Of a stretch of 64,000 bases of DNA, positions 27,750 to 36,910 are shown piece by piece. The first letter of the stretch is position 1. Every line of letters begins with the position of its first letter. The stretch is from Prochlorococcus sp. AG-412-I05 (GTDB lineage Bacteria > Cyanobacteriota > Cyanobacteriia > PCC-6307 > Cyanobiaceae), in the NCBI GenBank assembly GCA_003214855.1, contig QCLC01000002.1, positions 1 to 64,000 of the forward strand, given 5' to 3'. The notes below the pieces were generated by a model that ran no database searches, was not told where the DNA came from, and worked only from the letters and a program-made list of their open reading frames with translations. The position numbers and the translations under genes were made by a program.

Positions 27750-29210
27750 TTAGGGAATGAAGTTTCCCTGCGGGTGATTTGCCATCACGTTTGCTGCTTG
27801 CTCATAGTGAAAAGCCACTTGTAGGAGGCGCGATTCCTCCAGCACATTGGCAATCAATTGCACCCCGATCGGAAGGCCATTGTCATCGAATCCACAGGGA
27901 AGACTGATGGCAGGCAAGCCAGCCAGGTTGGCTGGGATCGTCAGCAGGTCAGCCAGGTACATGGCAAGTGGATCATCAGCGTGGGCACCGACTTGGAAAG
28001 CAGTGGTAGGGGATGTGGGTGTTAGCAGCACATCGACCGTTTGGAAGGCCGCATCAAAATCCTGACGGATCAATGTGCGGACCTGCTGGGCTTTCTTGTA
28101 GTACGCATCCATGTAACCAGCCGACAGGGCATAGGTGCCGATCAGGATGCGTCGCTGCACCTCGCTACCAAAACCCTCTGCGCGACTTCGGGCTGTCATC
28201 GCGGCTAGAGCGTCAGCTCCTTCAGCTCGGTAGCCGTACTTCACCCCGTCGTAACGCGCCAAGTTGGCTGAAGCCTCCGACGGGGCAATCACGTAATAGG
28301 TGGCGATGCCATCGCTAAAGCGTGGGCAACTCACCTCAACCAGTTCCGCTCCCAAGGATTGCAGCTTCTCTGCAGCTGCCAAAACTGTGCTCTTGACTTG
28401 CGCATCCAAGCCATTCTGATCAAAGCACTCTCGAATCAAGCCGATGCGTATACCAGACATTGGTTGCGAAAGGGCAGAGCAATAATCGGGAACAGGAACA
28501 TTGAGACAAGTGGAGTCACGAGGATCAGATCCTGCGATCACTTGTAAAAGCTCAGCAGCATCGGCCACGTTGGTCGTGAACGGTCCAACCTGATCAAGAG
28601 AACTGGCAAAAGCCACCAAACCCCAACGACTGACACGGCCATAGGTGGGTTTAAGGCCTACGACCCCACAAAATGAAGCGGGCTGACGGATTGAGCCCCC
28701 AGTATCCGAACCCAAGCCAGCCATGCATTCACCTGCCGCAACAGCTGCTGCACTGCCACCAGAACTGCCACCCGGCACACGGCTGATATCCCAGGGATTG
28801 GATGTAGCCCCAAACGCAGATGTCTCGGTCGAGCTACCCATGGCGAACTCATCGAGATTTGTTTTCCCGAGAAGCACAGCACCGGCCTGCCAGAGGCGTT
28901 CAGTGACGGTGGATTCATAGGGCGGCACAAAGGTTTCCAGCATTCGACTGGAACAGGTGGTGCGTATTCCTTTCGTGCAGAGGTTGTCCTTAATTGCCAA
29001 AGGCACACCAGCCAGAGGTGGCAGAGACTCACCCGCAGCCAAGGCCTCATCGATGCGATCGGCATCGGCACGAGCTCGCTCTGCTGTGACATCCAGAAAA
29101 GCGTGCAGAGTGGGATCCACCACTGCGATACGAGCAAGTTGGTGATCTGTGAGTTCCCTTGCGGAAACCTCGCCGAGCTTTAGTTGCTGACGCCATTCAG
29201 CGATCGCCAT
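27750..29210 (-). CDS. gatA: Glutamyl-tRNA(Gln) amidotransferase subunit A
   Basis: The 486-aa amidase subunit of GatCAB releases ammonia from glutamine to convert Glu-tRNA(Gln) into Gln-tRNA(Gln). The Ser-cisSer-Lys triad is visible: Lys in [12 protein letters not shown] near residue 73, and the serines in [18 protein letters not shown] and [16 protein letters not shown] near residues 150-175. The C-terminal substrate region has [11 protein letters not shown] and [19 protein letters not shown]. The length is normal. dnaE starts 76 bases downstream on the same strand. Confidence 0.97.
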   Translation of the reverse strand: MAIAEWRQQLKLGEVSARELTDHQLARIAVVDPTLHAFLDVTAERARADADRIDEALAAGESLPPLAGVPLAIKDNLCTKGIRTTCSSRMLETFVPPYESTVTERLWQAGAVLLGKTNLDEFAMGSSTETSAFGATSNPWDISRVPGGSSGGSAAAVAAGECMAGLGSDTGGSIRQPASFCGVVGLKPTYGRVSRWGLVAFASSLDQVGPFTTNVADAAELLQVIAGSDPRDSTCLNVPVPDYCSALSQPMSGIRIGLIRECFDQNGLDAQVKSTVLAAAEKLQSLGAELVEVSCPRFSDGIATYYVIAPSEASANLARYDGVKYGYRAEGADALAAMTARSRAEGFGSEVQRRILIGTYALSAGYMDAYYKKAQQVRTLIRQDFDAAFQTVDVLLTPTSPTTAFQVGAHADDPLAMYLADLLTIPANLAGLPAISLPCGFDDNGLPIGVQLIANVLEESRLLQVAFHYEQAANVMANHPQGNFIP

Positions 29211-29246
29211 CGGCTTGCGGTGCTGTGCTGTGCAGCAGCGACGCTA

Positions 29247-29504
29247 TCAGTCGTCTGACCAGCCTTCGACTGCGATCGTCAGCGGCTCAACGCGACGACA
29301 ACGCACGAGGGTGTGATTCACAGACGCAGGTCCCTCAAAAGAGAGATCCGCAACGAAGGTCGAGAGCTTGACCTCAAGACTCTTTCGCGTCAAAAAAGGA
29401 CCGAACCAATAGGTGACATTTGGTTCACGGGTTTCAACCCTGGCCCACCAAGCCAAACCAAAGACATTGACAAGGCTACGCAGCGGCCTAATCAATGAGC
29501 CCAT
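29247..29504 (-). CDS. DUF1816 protein (85 aa)
   Basis: The ATG at 29504 gives MGSLIRPLRSLVNVFGLAWW, and then the DUF1816 core (ARVETREPNVTYWFGPFLTR, KSLEVKLSTFVADLSFEG). The family is cyanobacterial and related to small phycobilisome-type proteins; its function is not known. A longer frame starts at 29591 but overlaps the region near the SpoU methyltransferase stop and does not look conserved. gatA begins 36 bases downstream. Confidence 0.8.
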   Translation of the reverse strand: MGSLIRPLRSLVNVFGLAWWARVETREPNVTYWFGPFLTRKSLEVKLSTFVADLSFEGPASVNHTLVRCRRVEPLTIAVEGWSDD

Positions 29505-29587
29505 GATTGAGGTTGGCGGATGAGCATTATTTTGCCTCGTCATGTTCCAATTGGTGTTCCGCTGTCGGCTGCCAAGAAATTTTTGGA

Positions 29588-31195
29588 TCAACGCTGAACA
29601 CTCTCTTCATCAGGTGACTGATCCTCACGAACGTCAAAATTGCAATCCTGACTGGTCAGCAAATCCTCATCCTCAATCGAAGTTCTTTCTGGCTGCAAAT
29701 CCCCTATTTGGCGATCAAACGGTGGTTCATCATCTTTGGAACAAAGTAGCTGGTTAGCCAAGCTGGACGGCAAAGCCTCACCAAACCGCTGAATCTCATC
29801 CGGCTGATGGATTGGCGAATGATTGGTCTTGGCAATGGGTTCTGACTCCATGGAAATGGAGTCGCAAGAGATGACCGGCAAAGGGCATTGAGGCCGCACG
29901 ATCCTGGGGGATGGAGTTTGGCCATGAACCCCCTTCATCCAGCCACGACGGGCAACCTCGTATAAACACATCGCAGTAGCAACAGAGGCATTCAGACTGG
30001 GAGTAACCCCCCTTAATGGAACGCGTACAAGCTGATCGCAATGGCGACGAGTTAGGAGAGAGATCCCCTGCTTCTCTGATCCCGTCACGATCACTAAAGG
30101 TCCGTCTAGATCGACATCTGGAAGGGTGATGTCCCCTTCCTCCGCCAGGCCAATAACTCGATATCCCGCCTGCTTCAGTGCTTCTAGCGAGCGATTGAGA
30201 TTCACGACACGCGCTACTGGTAGATGCTCCAAAGCGCCTGCTGCAACCTTGGCCACCGAACCAGTGAGACCAGCACTTCGTCGTTGTGGGAGAACAACAC
30301 CATGGGCGCCAAGAGCCTCAGCAGAACGAATAATGGCGCCAAGATTGTGGGGATCCGTTAGGCCATCGAGGGCAAGCAAAAGGGGCGATTCCCCAAGACC
30401 CGCACATCCCTCGATCAGACTTTGCAAATCAAGGGTCTCCGCTGCAGCAGTCTGCAGAACAATTCCTTGATGCACAGCACCACCTGTGAGTTGACCGAGA
30501 CGAGCCCAGGTGACCTCTTCCACCAGTACTCCTGAGGATTTGGCCTCACGCAGCAATTGCAAAAATCTTGGTGCGCTTCGCAAATCTGATGTGCACCAGA
30601 TGCGATGAATCGGACGCCCAGCTTCCAGAGCAGCTTGGCTGGCATGACGTCCCCAAAGCAGATCATCGGCAGCAGCTGGTCCGAATGCTTCTGCCTCTGG
30701 AACGCGATCCGAAGTAGATGGATCGAATCTTTTTGAAGGCAACTGCCTGTCTGCAGGTCGTGAACGTTCTCTCAAAGAGGGACGTCGCCCTAGCCGTTCA
30801 TCGCTACGACGTCGTGATGGTCTTTCATCACGAAATACACGAGCTTCTTTTCTGTCAGTTTCACTTGCACGACCTTGCTCAGAGCGAGGCCGATCCCGGC
30901 TAAAACGCCCCTGCTCAGAGCGAGAACGATCACGGTTAAAACGGCCCTGCCCAGAGCCTTCACCATTGAATACTTTTGAAGGGCTATCACCAGCTTCTCC
31001 ATCAGGCCTGGAGCGATACACCCCTCGCGGTCCAGAGGAACGACCACCCGATGGGCGGCTGCCGGAAGAGCGGCTTCCGTAAGCAGATCGACCAGAAATC
31101 CCATCGCCATCCCGTCGGATCCCACCAGGACGACCTCCTCTAGGACGACCACCACGAGGGGGGTTGCCTGAACGGCGATCAAAGCGGGAGCTCAT
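29588..31195 (-). CDS. SpoU/TrmH-family RNA 2'-O-methyltransferase (RlmB-type)
   Basis: The 535-aa protein is about twice the usual length. Residues 1-180 are a basic, low-complexity Arg/Gly/Ser region with repeats. The substrate-binding domain starts at LLWGRHASQAALEAGRPIHR and the SPOUT domain covers about 265-420. Its motif 1 is LALDGLTDPHNLGAIIRSAE, motif 2 is VIVTGSEKQGISLL, and motif 3 is VRVPLRGVTPSLNASVATAM. These match RlmB, which methylates G2251 of 23S rRNA. A C-terminal acidic tail of about 110 residues is unique. The tails may bind RNA or the ribosome. Confidence 0.92.
   Translation of the reverse strand: MSSRFDRRSGNPPRGGRPRGGRPGGIRRDGDGISGRSAYGSRSSGSRPSGGRSSGPRGVYRSRPDGEAGDSPSKVFNGEGSGQGRFNRDRSRSEQGRFSRDRPRSEQGRASETDRKEARVFRDERPSRRRSDERLGRRPSLRERSRPADRQLPSKRFDPSTSDRVPEAEAFGPAAADDLLWGRHASQAALEAGRPIHRIWCTSDLRSAPRFLQLLREAKSSGVLVEEVTWARLGQLTGGAVHQGIVLQTAAAETLDLQSLIEGCAGLGESPLLLALDGLTDPHNLGAIIRSAEALGAHGVVLPQRRSAGLTGSVAKVAAGALEHLPVARVVNLNRSLEALKQAGYRVIGLAEEGDITLPDVDLDGPLVIVTGSEKQGISLLTRRHCDQLVRVPLRGVTPSLNASVATAMCLYEVARRGWMKGVHGQTPSPRIVRPQCPLPVISCDSISMESEPIAKTNHSPIHQPDEIQRFGEALPSSLANQLLCSKDDEPPFDRQIGDLQPERTSIEDEDLLTSQDCNFDVREDQSPDEESVQR
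30875..30958 (-). repeat. 36-base tandem repeat inside the SpoU methyltransferase gene
   Basis: Units at 30875-30910 and 30911-30946 share most bases, and a partial third copy begins at 30947. They encode the 12-residue repeat GRF(N/S)RDR(S/P)RSEQ in the disordered N-terminal region. The near identity suggests recent in-frame expansion, so the copy number may vary between strains. Confidence 0.75.
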
Positions 31196-31209
31196 AAGAA
31201 GAGAAGAAG

Positions 31210-31617
31210 CTATAGCAAGTCGTGTTCGGTCTCCTCCAGTTGATCCAAGAGCTGCGCAAGCCGCGCCGGATTCTGCAAAAAGAGCCAGCCAACCATTGTC
31301 TCAAATCCTGTGGCCTTGCCGTAGGTCGCTGCATCTCCACGGCGTGGTCCTCGTCCGGATTTGTTACGACCTCGCCGTACCAAATCCTTCTCAAGATCTG
31401 AAAGATGCGGATCTAAGCGAAGCAGAGCTTTTGCCTGAGCAGCGGCCTTGACCTCGTCAACAACAGCTCGATGTAGATCTTCAGATCTGCCAGGTTGGTA
31501 ACAATGACGCAGACGCTGATGCAATTCCCAAACAGCATCACCAAGCCAAGCCAACTGCAACGGTCCCAGTTCATTAGCACCGCCAATCGCTGACTGACTA
31601 CGAATCCAATTGTTCAA
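31210..31617 (-). CDS. mrnC: Mini-ribonuclease 3 (Mini-III)
   Basis: The 135-aa protein is a lone RNase III catalytic domain without a dsRNA-binding domain. Family residues are LGPLQLAWLGDAVWELHQR near residue 18 with the catalytic Asp, VVDEVKAAAQAKALL, and the RRGRNKSGRGPRRGDAATYG loop, then ATGFETMVGWLFL with the catalytic Glu. Mini-III matures 23S rRNA in Gram-positives and has been described in cyanobacteria. Its start overlaps the STAS gene stop by 4 bases, and the SpoU methyltransferase follows 14 bases later. Confidence 0.93.
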   Translation of the reverse strand: MNNWIRSQSAIGGANELGPLQLAWLGDAVWELHQRLRHCYQPGRSEDLHRAVVDEVKAAAQAKALLRLDPHLSDLEKDLVRRGRNKSGRGPRRGDAATYGKATGFETMVGWLFLQNPARLAQLLDQLEETEHDLL

Positions 31618-31970
31618 GCTTTCAACTGATTTAAAGCCGTACGCAGATCAACTGCCAGGTGGAGAAAATCCTCAAGCCGCACAAGTTTCACTGTTTGGAC
31701 GACCCTTGCATTGCCCACAAGGGCAAATGACCGTTTGGCATCGGTGCACTTCTTGGCAGTTTGAACCAAAGCCCCTAGGCCAGAAGAGTCAAGAAAGTCA
31801 ATCTTGTTCAGGTCAATAACCAAAGGAGCAGCATTGGCCAGGAGCACATCCTCTACGTAGGTGATGAACTGCTTCTCGGAATAAGCGTCTAGCTGGCCAG
31901 TGAACTGGAATACCAGACAACCCTGCCGCCGTTCAAAACCCCCTCTTAGAGAAACGGTCAGTCGCTGCAA
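31614..31970 (-). CDS. STAS-domain anti-sigma factor antagonist-like protein
   Basis: The 118-aa single STAS domain has the core VIDLNKIDFLDSSGLGALVQ, where the Ser of DSSG is the usual phosphorylation site of SpoIIAA-type antagonists. VQTVKLVRLEDFLHLAVDLR follows at the end. Such proteins bind a switch kinase or anti-sigma factor; neither is encoded nearby. It overlaps mrnC by 4 bases, and that pairing suggests cotranscription rather than a shared function. Confidence 0.9.
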   Translation of the reverse strand: MQRLTVSLRGGFERRQGCLVFQFTGQLDAYSEKQFITYVEDVLLANAAPLVIDLNKIDFLDSSGLGALVQTAKKCTDAKRSFALVGNARVVQTVKLVRLEDFLHLAVDLRTALNQLKA

Positions 31971-32043
31971 TTCGGTAATGGGACCAGTCCCCCGTGACGC
32001 AATGGCACGAAGTGTAGTGATACTGCGTGATCCGCACCACGCT

Positions 32044-33183
32044 TCAGCGACGATCTGCCATCAGCTCAACAAAGTGAGCGAAGTGGTGGTCTGCATCATG
32101 AGGACCAGGACTCGCTTCCGGGTGGTATTGCACACCAAAAACAGGTCGATCACGATGCTCTATCGCCGCAACAGTGCGGTCATTGAGATTGAGATGGGTC
32201 ACAACCACGCGGACCTGTGACAGAGACGAGGCGTCAAGTGCGAATCCATGGTTTTGACTGGTGATCTCCACCTGTCCCGTTGTGCCGCAGGGATGGTTGA
32301 GCCCGCGATGGCCATAGGCCAATTTGAAAGTACGGCCACCCATGGCAAGCCCAATAATCTGGTGACCCAGGCAAATGCCAAACAGGGGGATATCAACCTT
32401 ATTGAGAAGATCTTTAGCCAGGGCAATACCACCAGTCACGGCAGCAGGGTCACCAGGTCCATTCGATAGAAATACGCCCTCGGGTTGTGAACTCAACACG
32501 GTGGCTAAATCGGAACTGGCTGGCAGGACGTTGACCTCACAACCGTGAGCGACCAAACGGTCAAGAATGGCTCTCTTGATACCAAAATCAATCGCGACAA
32601 CGCGATAGGGCGAATCAATTTGTCGCTTCAACCTTTGATCAAAGCCCACAGCACAAGTCGATCTCCAGCTGTATGGATCTTTCGTTGAGACCTGATCTGC
32701 AAGGTTTAATCCCTCCATCGATGGAGCCTGCTGCAACAGTTCCATCAGCTGCTTAGGGGTGGAACCATCGCTACTTATGACCCCATTCATGGCTCCGACC
32801 TCGCGCAGATGTCTCACAAGCGCCCTGGTATCAACACCTGAGATACCAACAACTCTTTGCTCCTCAAGCCAAGTCTGCAGCGACTGTTGGCAACGCCAAC
32901 TGCTCGGCATTGGGGAGAGTTGACGGGCGATGACACCCCTTGCATGAGGCCGGGATGATTCTTGATCATCAAGATTTACGCCTGTGTTGCCCAACTCTGG
33001 ATAGGTGAATGTGATCAACTGACCGGAGTAACTGGGATCTGTAAGGACTTCCTGGTAACCCGTCATGCCGGTGTTGAAAACCACCTCGCCCATCGCGGCA
33101 CCGCGATGACCAAAGGCCTCCCCCTCAAGCACCGTGCCATCAGCAAGTACCAAGAGCGCCGAATTTCGCGATGAAGCAATCAT
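32044..33183 (-). CDS. carA: Carbamoyl-phosphate synthase small subunit
   Basis: The 379-aa glutamine-hydrolysing subunit supplies ammonia to CarB for arginine and pyrimidine synthesis. The N-terminal domain has [20 protein letters not shown] and [20 protein letters not shown]. The class I glutaminase domain carries the nucleophile in [20 protein letters not shown] near residue 270 and the catalytic His-Glu in [15 protein letters not shown]. Length is usual. trpD is 30 bases upstream on the same strand, so the two may be cotranscribed. Confidence 0.98.
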   Translation of the reverse strand: MIASSRNSALLVLADGTVLEGEAFGHRGAAMGEVVFNTGMTGYQEVLTDPSYSGQLITFTYPELGNTGVNLDDQESSRPHARGVIARQLSPMPSSWRCQQSLQTWLEEQRVVGISGVDTRALVRHLREVGAMNGVISSDGSTPKQLMELLQQAPSMEGLNLADQVSTKDPYSWRSTCAVGFDQRLKRQIDSPYRVVAIDFGIKRAILDRLVAHGCEVNVLPASSDLATVLSSQPEGVFLSNGPGDPAAVTGGIALAKDLLNKVDIPLFGICLGHQIIGLAMGGRTFKLAYGHRGLNHPCGTTGQVEITSQNHGFALDASSLSQVRVVVTHLNLNDRTVAAIEHRDRPVFGVQYHPEASPGPHDADHHFAHFVELMADRR

Positions 33184-33213
33184 CAGCAGAAGGATCCCGA
33201 AGTCATCGCAGTC

Positions 33214-34269
33214 TCATTCTCCAGTTTGATGATCAAGTGCCATGCGGAGCCCTTCTAGCCGCTGCCAGGGAAGGCCCTCCTGCAGGCAAGTCTTTGCAGT
33301 AGAAACAGCTGCTTGTAAATCATCTTGTAGTCCAGCAGCCCAGAGCACTAGGGCTGTGTTCAATGCCACCACATCCCTTTGAGGGGCGGTGCCACCTCCC
33401 TGTAGTACAGCGGAAAGAATCGCTTGATTTGTTGCCAAATCACCACCCTGGAGAGCCTGCAAAGGAGCTCTAGTAAGCCCGAGTTCTGTTGAATCGATCG
33501 ATGTTTGTCGCAAGTGACCATTCTCAAGCAAACGCATTGCATTGACTCCTTCCAACGACGCTTCATCAAGGCCACCGGCGCCATGGACAACAACGGCCCG
33601 CTGCAAGCCAAGCCGTTGCAATGCTTCCGCCATTGGATTGAGCAACTCAGCCTTAGCTACCCCGAGAACCTGGGCATTCGGTTGCAACGGATTCACCAGT
33701 GGACCCAAAAGATTGAAGACGGTGCGCACTCCAAGGCTGCGCCGCAACGGGGCCAAGTTGACCAAAGCGGGGTGCCAGGCTGGGGCAAATAAAAATGTGA
33801 CGCCTACCTCAGCCAGGGCCTCCACCACAGAGACAAGAGGGGCCTTGAGCTGCAGACCCAGGCCCTCAAGAACGTCTGCTGAACCGACTTTGCCACTTGC
33901 ACTTCGATTGCCATGCTTAGCCACATTCGCCCCGCAGGCGGCAGCAGTAAACGCCACTGCGGTTGAGATGTTGAAGGTGTCTGCACCGTCGCCACCTGTT
34001 CCACAGGTGTCGACCATAGGGATGTCTGGCAATGGGCAAGGCAAGGGACAAGCACCTCGCAACACCTGGGCCATGCCTGATAACTCACTTCCGGTTACCC
34101 CCTTGGCTCGCAAAGCCGCTAGAAACGCACCGGTTTGCACAGGGGTTAGTTGTTCCGCCAACCAAGCCTCCATCAAGGCAGTTGCTTCCACCTCGGGAAG
34201 GTTTTGTCCTTCGAGCAACATCTCGAGGATTTGCGACCAAGAGGAAGAGGCAGTAGCTGAAGTAGGCAT
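33214..34269 (-). CDS. trpD: Anthranilate phosphoribosyltransferase
   Basis: The 351-aa enzyme joins anthranilate and PRPP in tryptophan synthesis. Motifs are the diphosphate loop [20 protein letters not shown] near residue 86, [20 protein letters not shown], and the DEASLEG metal site. A longer frame opens at a GTG at 34329, but those extra residues overlap a strong terminator hairpin, so the ATG at 34269 is taken. The hairpin's T-tract ends 8 bases before this ATG, which suggests that transcription into trpD is controlled there. Confidence 0.95.
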   Translation of the reverse strand: MPTSATASSSWSQILEMLLEGQNLPEVEATALMEAWLAEQLTPVQTGAFLAALRAKGVTGSELSGMAQVLRGACPLPCPLPDIPMVDTCGTGGDGADTFNISTAVAFTAAACGANVAKHGNRSASGKVGSADVLEGLGLQLKAPLVSVVEALAEVGVTFLFAPAWHPALVNLAPLRRSLGVRTVFNLLGPLVNPLQPNAQVLGVAKAELLNPMAEALQRLGLQRAVVVHGAGGLDEASLEGVNAMRLLENGHLRQTSIDSTELGLTRAPLQALQGGDLATNQAILSAVLQGGGTAPQRDVVALNTALVLWAAGLQDDLQAAVSTAKTCLQEGLPWQRLEGLRMALDHQTGE

Positions 34270-34277
34270 CGGTGCAG

Positions 34278-34306
34278 AAAAAAACCCGGGTGCAAAGCAC
34301 TCCGGG
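34278..34306 (-). terminator. Intrinsic terminator just upstream of trpD (possible attenuator)
   Basis: Read on the minus strand, CCCGG-A-GTGC-TTT-GCAC-CCGGG forms a nine-pair GC-rich stem with one bulged A and a 3-base loop (34285-34306). Seven T follow at 34278-34284. It ends 8 bases before the trpD ATG. The next gene upstream (34769) faces the other way, so this is not the end of a neighbouring gene. Either it attenuates trpD or it ends an unannotated short RNA. Confidence 0.8.
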
Positions 34307-34307
34307 C

Positions 34308-34768
34308 AGGGTGATGGGGACAACACCACTATCCCCTAAAACTTTGCTACTGGCGAGAATCTCTTAAAGAGAACAGCAAGAAAGAACTCTGATCCATCCA
34401 AACGGCGCTATTGAAGCTGGATAGGAACGAATTACTGAGCGCTGGAACTAGTGCCAAGACTAAAGGTCTCAGGAATTTAGCGCTGCGTCATTTAATCCCA
34501 AAAACTTGAGGATCTTGAGAAATTCACACGAAAAATCTGGCATCCTTTAAGAACGATGACTCCAATCAACAATCAGGGCATAGAGACCAGATCGACATCC
34601 GGAGGTCGTTCGTTAGTGAGCAGCAACGCTAGTTATCGCAAGTATTCACCTGGATTGGATGGTTCTAATGCTGATTAGTTAAGGATCTGTGATCGCAACG
34701 TTTCAAGAATCCCTCTAGGCTCGCTCATCCAACTGGCTGCATAGGTTGAACCATGTAGCGATACCTGC
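34308..34768. other. Divergent intergenic region between trpD and the ABC exporter
   Basis: About 460 bases that should hold promoters for both directions. On the minus strand a 16-codon frame, 34347-34397 (MDQSSFLLFSLRDSRQ), precedes the trpD terminator. It contains no Trp, so it is not a classical trp leader peptide. No RNA gene was recognised. Confidence 0.45.
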
Positions 34769-36520
34769 ATGGCAGCATTTCGCCTCGATCTCATTGGTCG
34801 TTATCTAAAGCCCCACCGCCGCACTGTGCTGATGGGTGCAATGGCCCTCGTGTTGGTGAACATTGTCAGCGTCATCATCCCCCTAGAGGTGAGGCGCATC
34901 ATTGATGATCTTCAAGAAGGCTTTGCCATCATTGACGTGATGCGTCAGGCCAGCTGGATTGTGATTCTCGCCAGCATCATGGGCATCGTGCGTTTGGTGT
35001 CAAGGCAACTGGTTTTCGGTGTCGGTCGTCAAGTGGAGGTGGACCTGCGCCAGCGCATCTTTGACCACATGCTTAGGCAGGAACCCGGCTGGGTGCAGGA
35101 GACCGGTAGTGGTGAAGTCATCAGCCGCGCAACCAGCGATGTTGAAAACATTCGTCGTCTACTTGGCTTCGCGATTCTTAGCCTTACCAACACTGTGTTG
35201 GCTTACTGCTTCACTCTTCCAGCGATGCTGGCCATCGATCCATGGTTAACCCTGGCCGCGATCTCTCTCTATCCAGTAATGCTGGGCACTGTGCGCCTGT
35301 TTGGGGGACGAATGATGCGGCAACAAAAACGCCAGCAGGAAGCTCTATCAAGTCTCAGCGAACTGATCCAGGAGGATCTTTCAGGCATAAGTGCCATCAA
35401 GATCTATGGCCAGGAGCAACCTGAACAGGATGCCTTTGCTGAGCGAAACAACACCTACAAAGACAGTGCTATTCGCCTGGCACGAACTCGCAGCACCCTC
35501 TTCCCTTTGCTGGGTGGAATCTCCTCGGTTTCACTGCTCCTACTTTTGGCCCTTGGTAGCGGTCAACTGGAACAAGGCACCCTCAGCATCGGCGGATTGG
35601 TGGCCTTGATCCTTTTTGTGGAGCGCTTAGTTTTTCCAACTGCACTCCTTGGTTTCACCCTCAACACTTTCCAGACCGGTCAGGTGAGCTTGGAGCGTGT
35701 GGAAGAGCTACTGCAGCGTATACCGATGATTCGCAACCCAATCACACCATTAATCCTGGAGACACCGCTCAAAGGTCGAATCGAAGCACGTGAACTGCGG
35801 GTTCGTTACGACAAAAGCAATAACGACTCACTGTCGGGACTGAGCTTTGTGATCAATCCAGGTGAACTCGTTGCCGTTGTGGGGCCAGTGGGATGTGGGA
35901 AAACGACCCTGGCAAGAGCCCTCGGCAGGATGGTGGACGTTCCAAGGGGGCAACTTTTCATTGACAACCATGATGTCAATGATTTGCTGCTCGAGGATCT
36001 GCGCAGCAATGTGGCACTTGTTCCGCAAGAGGGATATCTCTTCACCAGCAGCCTCGCAGACAACCTTCGTTACGGCGATCCTCAGGCCTCCATGGAGAGA
36101 GTTGAAACATCTGCGAGGCAGGCCCGACTGATGGATGATGTCAGGGGCTTCCCGGATGGATTGGAAACGCTTGTAGGAGAGAGAGGTATCACTCTCAGCG
36201 GAGGTCAGCGTCAACGAACTGCTCTTGGCAGAGCACTTCTAGTGGAGGCTCCAGTTCTGGTACTTGATGACGCTCTAGCAAGTGTGGACAACAAAACAGC
36301 TGCGTCAATCCTGAGCTCGATTCGGGCTCAACAGAATCAGACAATCCTGATGATTAGCCATCAGCTTTCTGCGGCCGCCGCCTGTGATCGGATTCTTGTT
36401 ATCGAACAAGGACGACTGGTTCAACAGGGCCATCACACTGACTTACTTGCTGTCCAGGGACCATACCGCCGGCTTTGGGAACGGGAACAGGCCAGTGATC
36501 AACTGGAAGCCGTTGCCTAA
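34769..36520 (+). CDS. ABC-type exporter half-transporter (membrane plus ATPase)
   Basis: The 583-aa fused exporter has an N-terminal six-helix domain (residues about 15-310). The ATPase domain has Walker A VVGPVGCGKTTLARALGRMV near residue 373, signature LSGGQRQRTALGRALL, and Walker B VLVLDDALASVDNKTAA. Asp takes the place of the usual catalytic Glu after the Walker B Asp, as in one partner of heterodimeric MdlA/MdlB-type exporters. No second half-transporter is adjacent. The start reads MAAFRLDLIGRYLKPHRRTV. The substrate is unknown. Confidence 0.93.
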   Translation: MAAFRLDLIGRYLKPHRRTVLMGAMALVLVNIVSVIIPLEVRRIIDDLQEGFAIIDVMRQASWIVILASIMGIVRLVSRQLVFGVGRQVEVDLRQRIFDHMLRQEPGWVQETGSGEVISRATSDVENIRRLLGFAILSLTNTVLAYCFTLPAMLAIDPWLTLAAISLYPVMLGTVRLFGGRMMRQQKRQQEALSSLSELIQEDLSGISAIKIYGQEQPEQDAFAERNNTYKDSAIRLARTRSTLFPLLGGISSVSLLLLLALGSGQLEQGTLSIGGLVALILFVERLVFPTALLGFTLNTFQTGQVSLERVEELLQRIPMIRNPITPLILETPLKGRIEARELRVRYDKSNNDSLSGLSFVINPGELVAVVGPVGCGKTTLARALGRMVDVPRGQLFIDNHDVNDLLLEDLRSNVALVPQEGYLFTSSLADNLRYGDPQASMERVETSARQARLMDDVRGFPDGLETLVGERGITLSGGQRQRTALGRALLVEAPVLVLDDALASVDNKTAASILSSIRAQQNQTILMISHQLSAAAACDRILVIEQGRLVQQGHHTDLLAVQGPYRRLWEREQASDQLEAVA

Positions 36521-36910
36521 GCAAATAAAAGTTATTATCAATGAAATGAGTTGATCACAATTAAGCCACTGTCATTTTTTTGAAAAAAATATGCTAGAAT
36601 TCAAGTGAAAATAGTCTGCTTTGTATTGCATTTAAATGTCTTTTGTTTGTATTGATATTGACCGCTAACTTCCTTTGATTTGTCTCGCCCCTCTTCTATT
36701 CTTTATTATTGCTACCAGTCCTGTTTAATCCTAGCCAGGCAATATAGATTTCGACTCCTGCTTGCATAGTTTTTCTCTATTGCCAACTGTTTGGTTTAAT
36801 TTGCATCAATACTTATGTCAGTGAAAATACTTTTATAAACAATCTATTTCAATGGAGTCTTCTTTTCTATCAAAGGTAATTTCTGAATATGTTCTAAGAT
36901 CGACTTGTAT
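36521..36910. other. AT-rich spacer at the edge of an accessory block
   Basis: About 390 very AT-rich bases after the ABC exporter. Composition changes sharply from the exporter gene. I see no gene or repeat. Confidence 0.5.

Noticed and set aside
30790..31182. 130-codon frame opposite in phase to the SpoU gene
   Set aside because: It overlaps the low-complexity N-terminus of the SpoU methyltransferase and is a frame shadow of its repeats.
33542..34339. 265-codon plus-strand frame across trpD
   Set aside because: It is antisense to the whole catalytic core of trpD and is rich in Pro/Ser/Arg as expected of a shadow.
34347..34397. Classical Trp leader peptide before trpD
   Set aside because: The 16-codon frame has no Trp codons, so ribosome stalling on Trp cannot drive the attenuation here.
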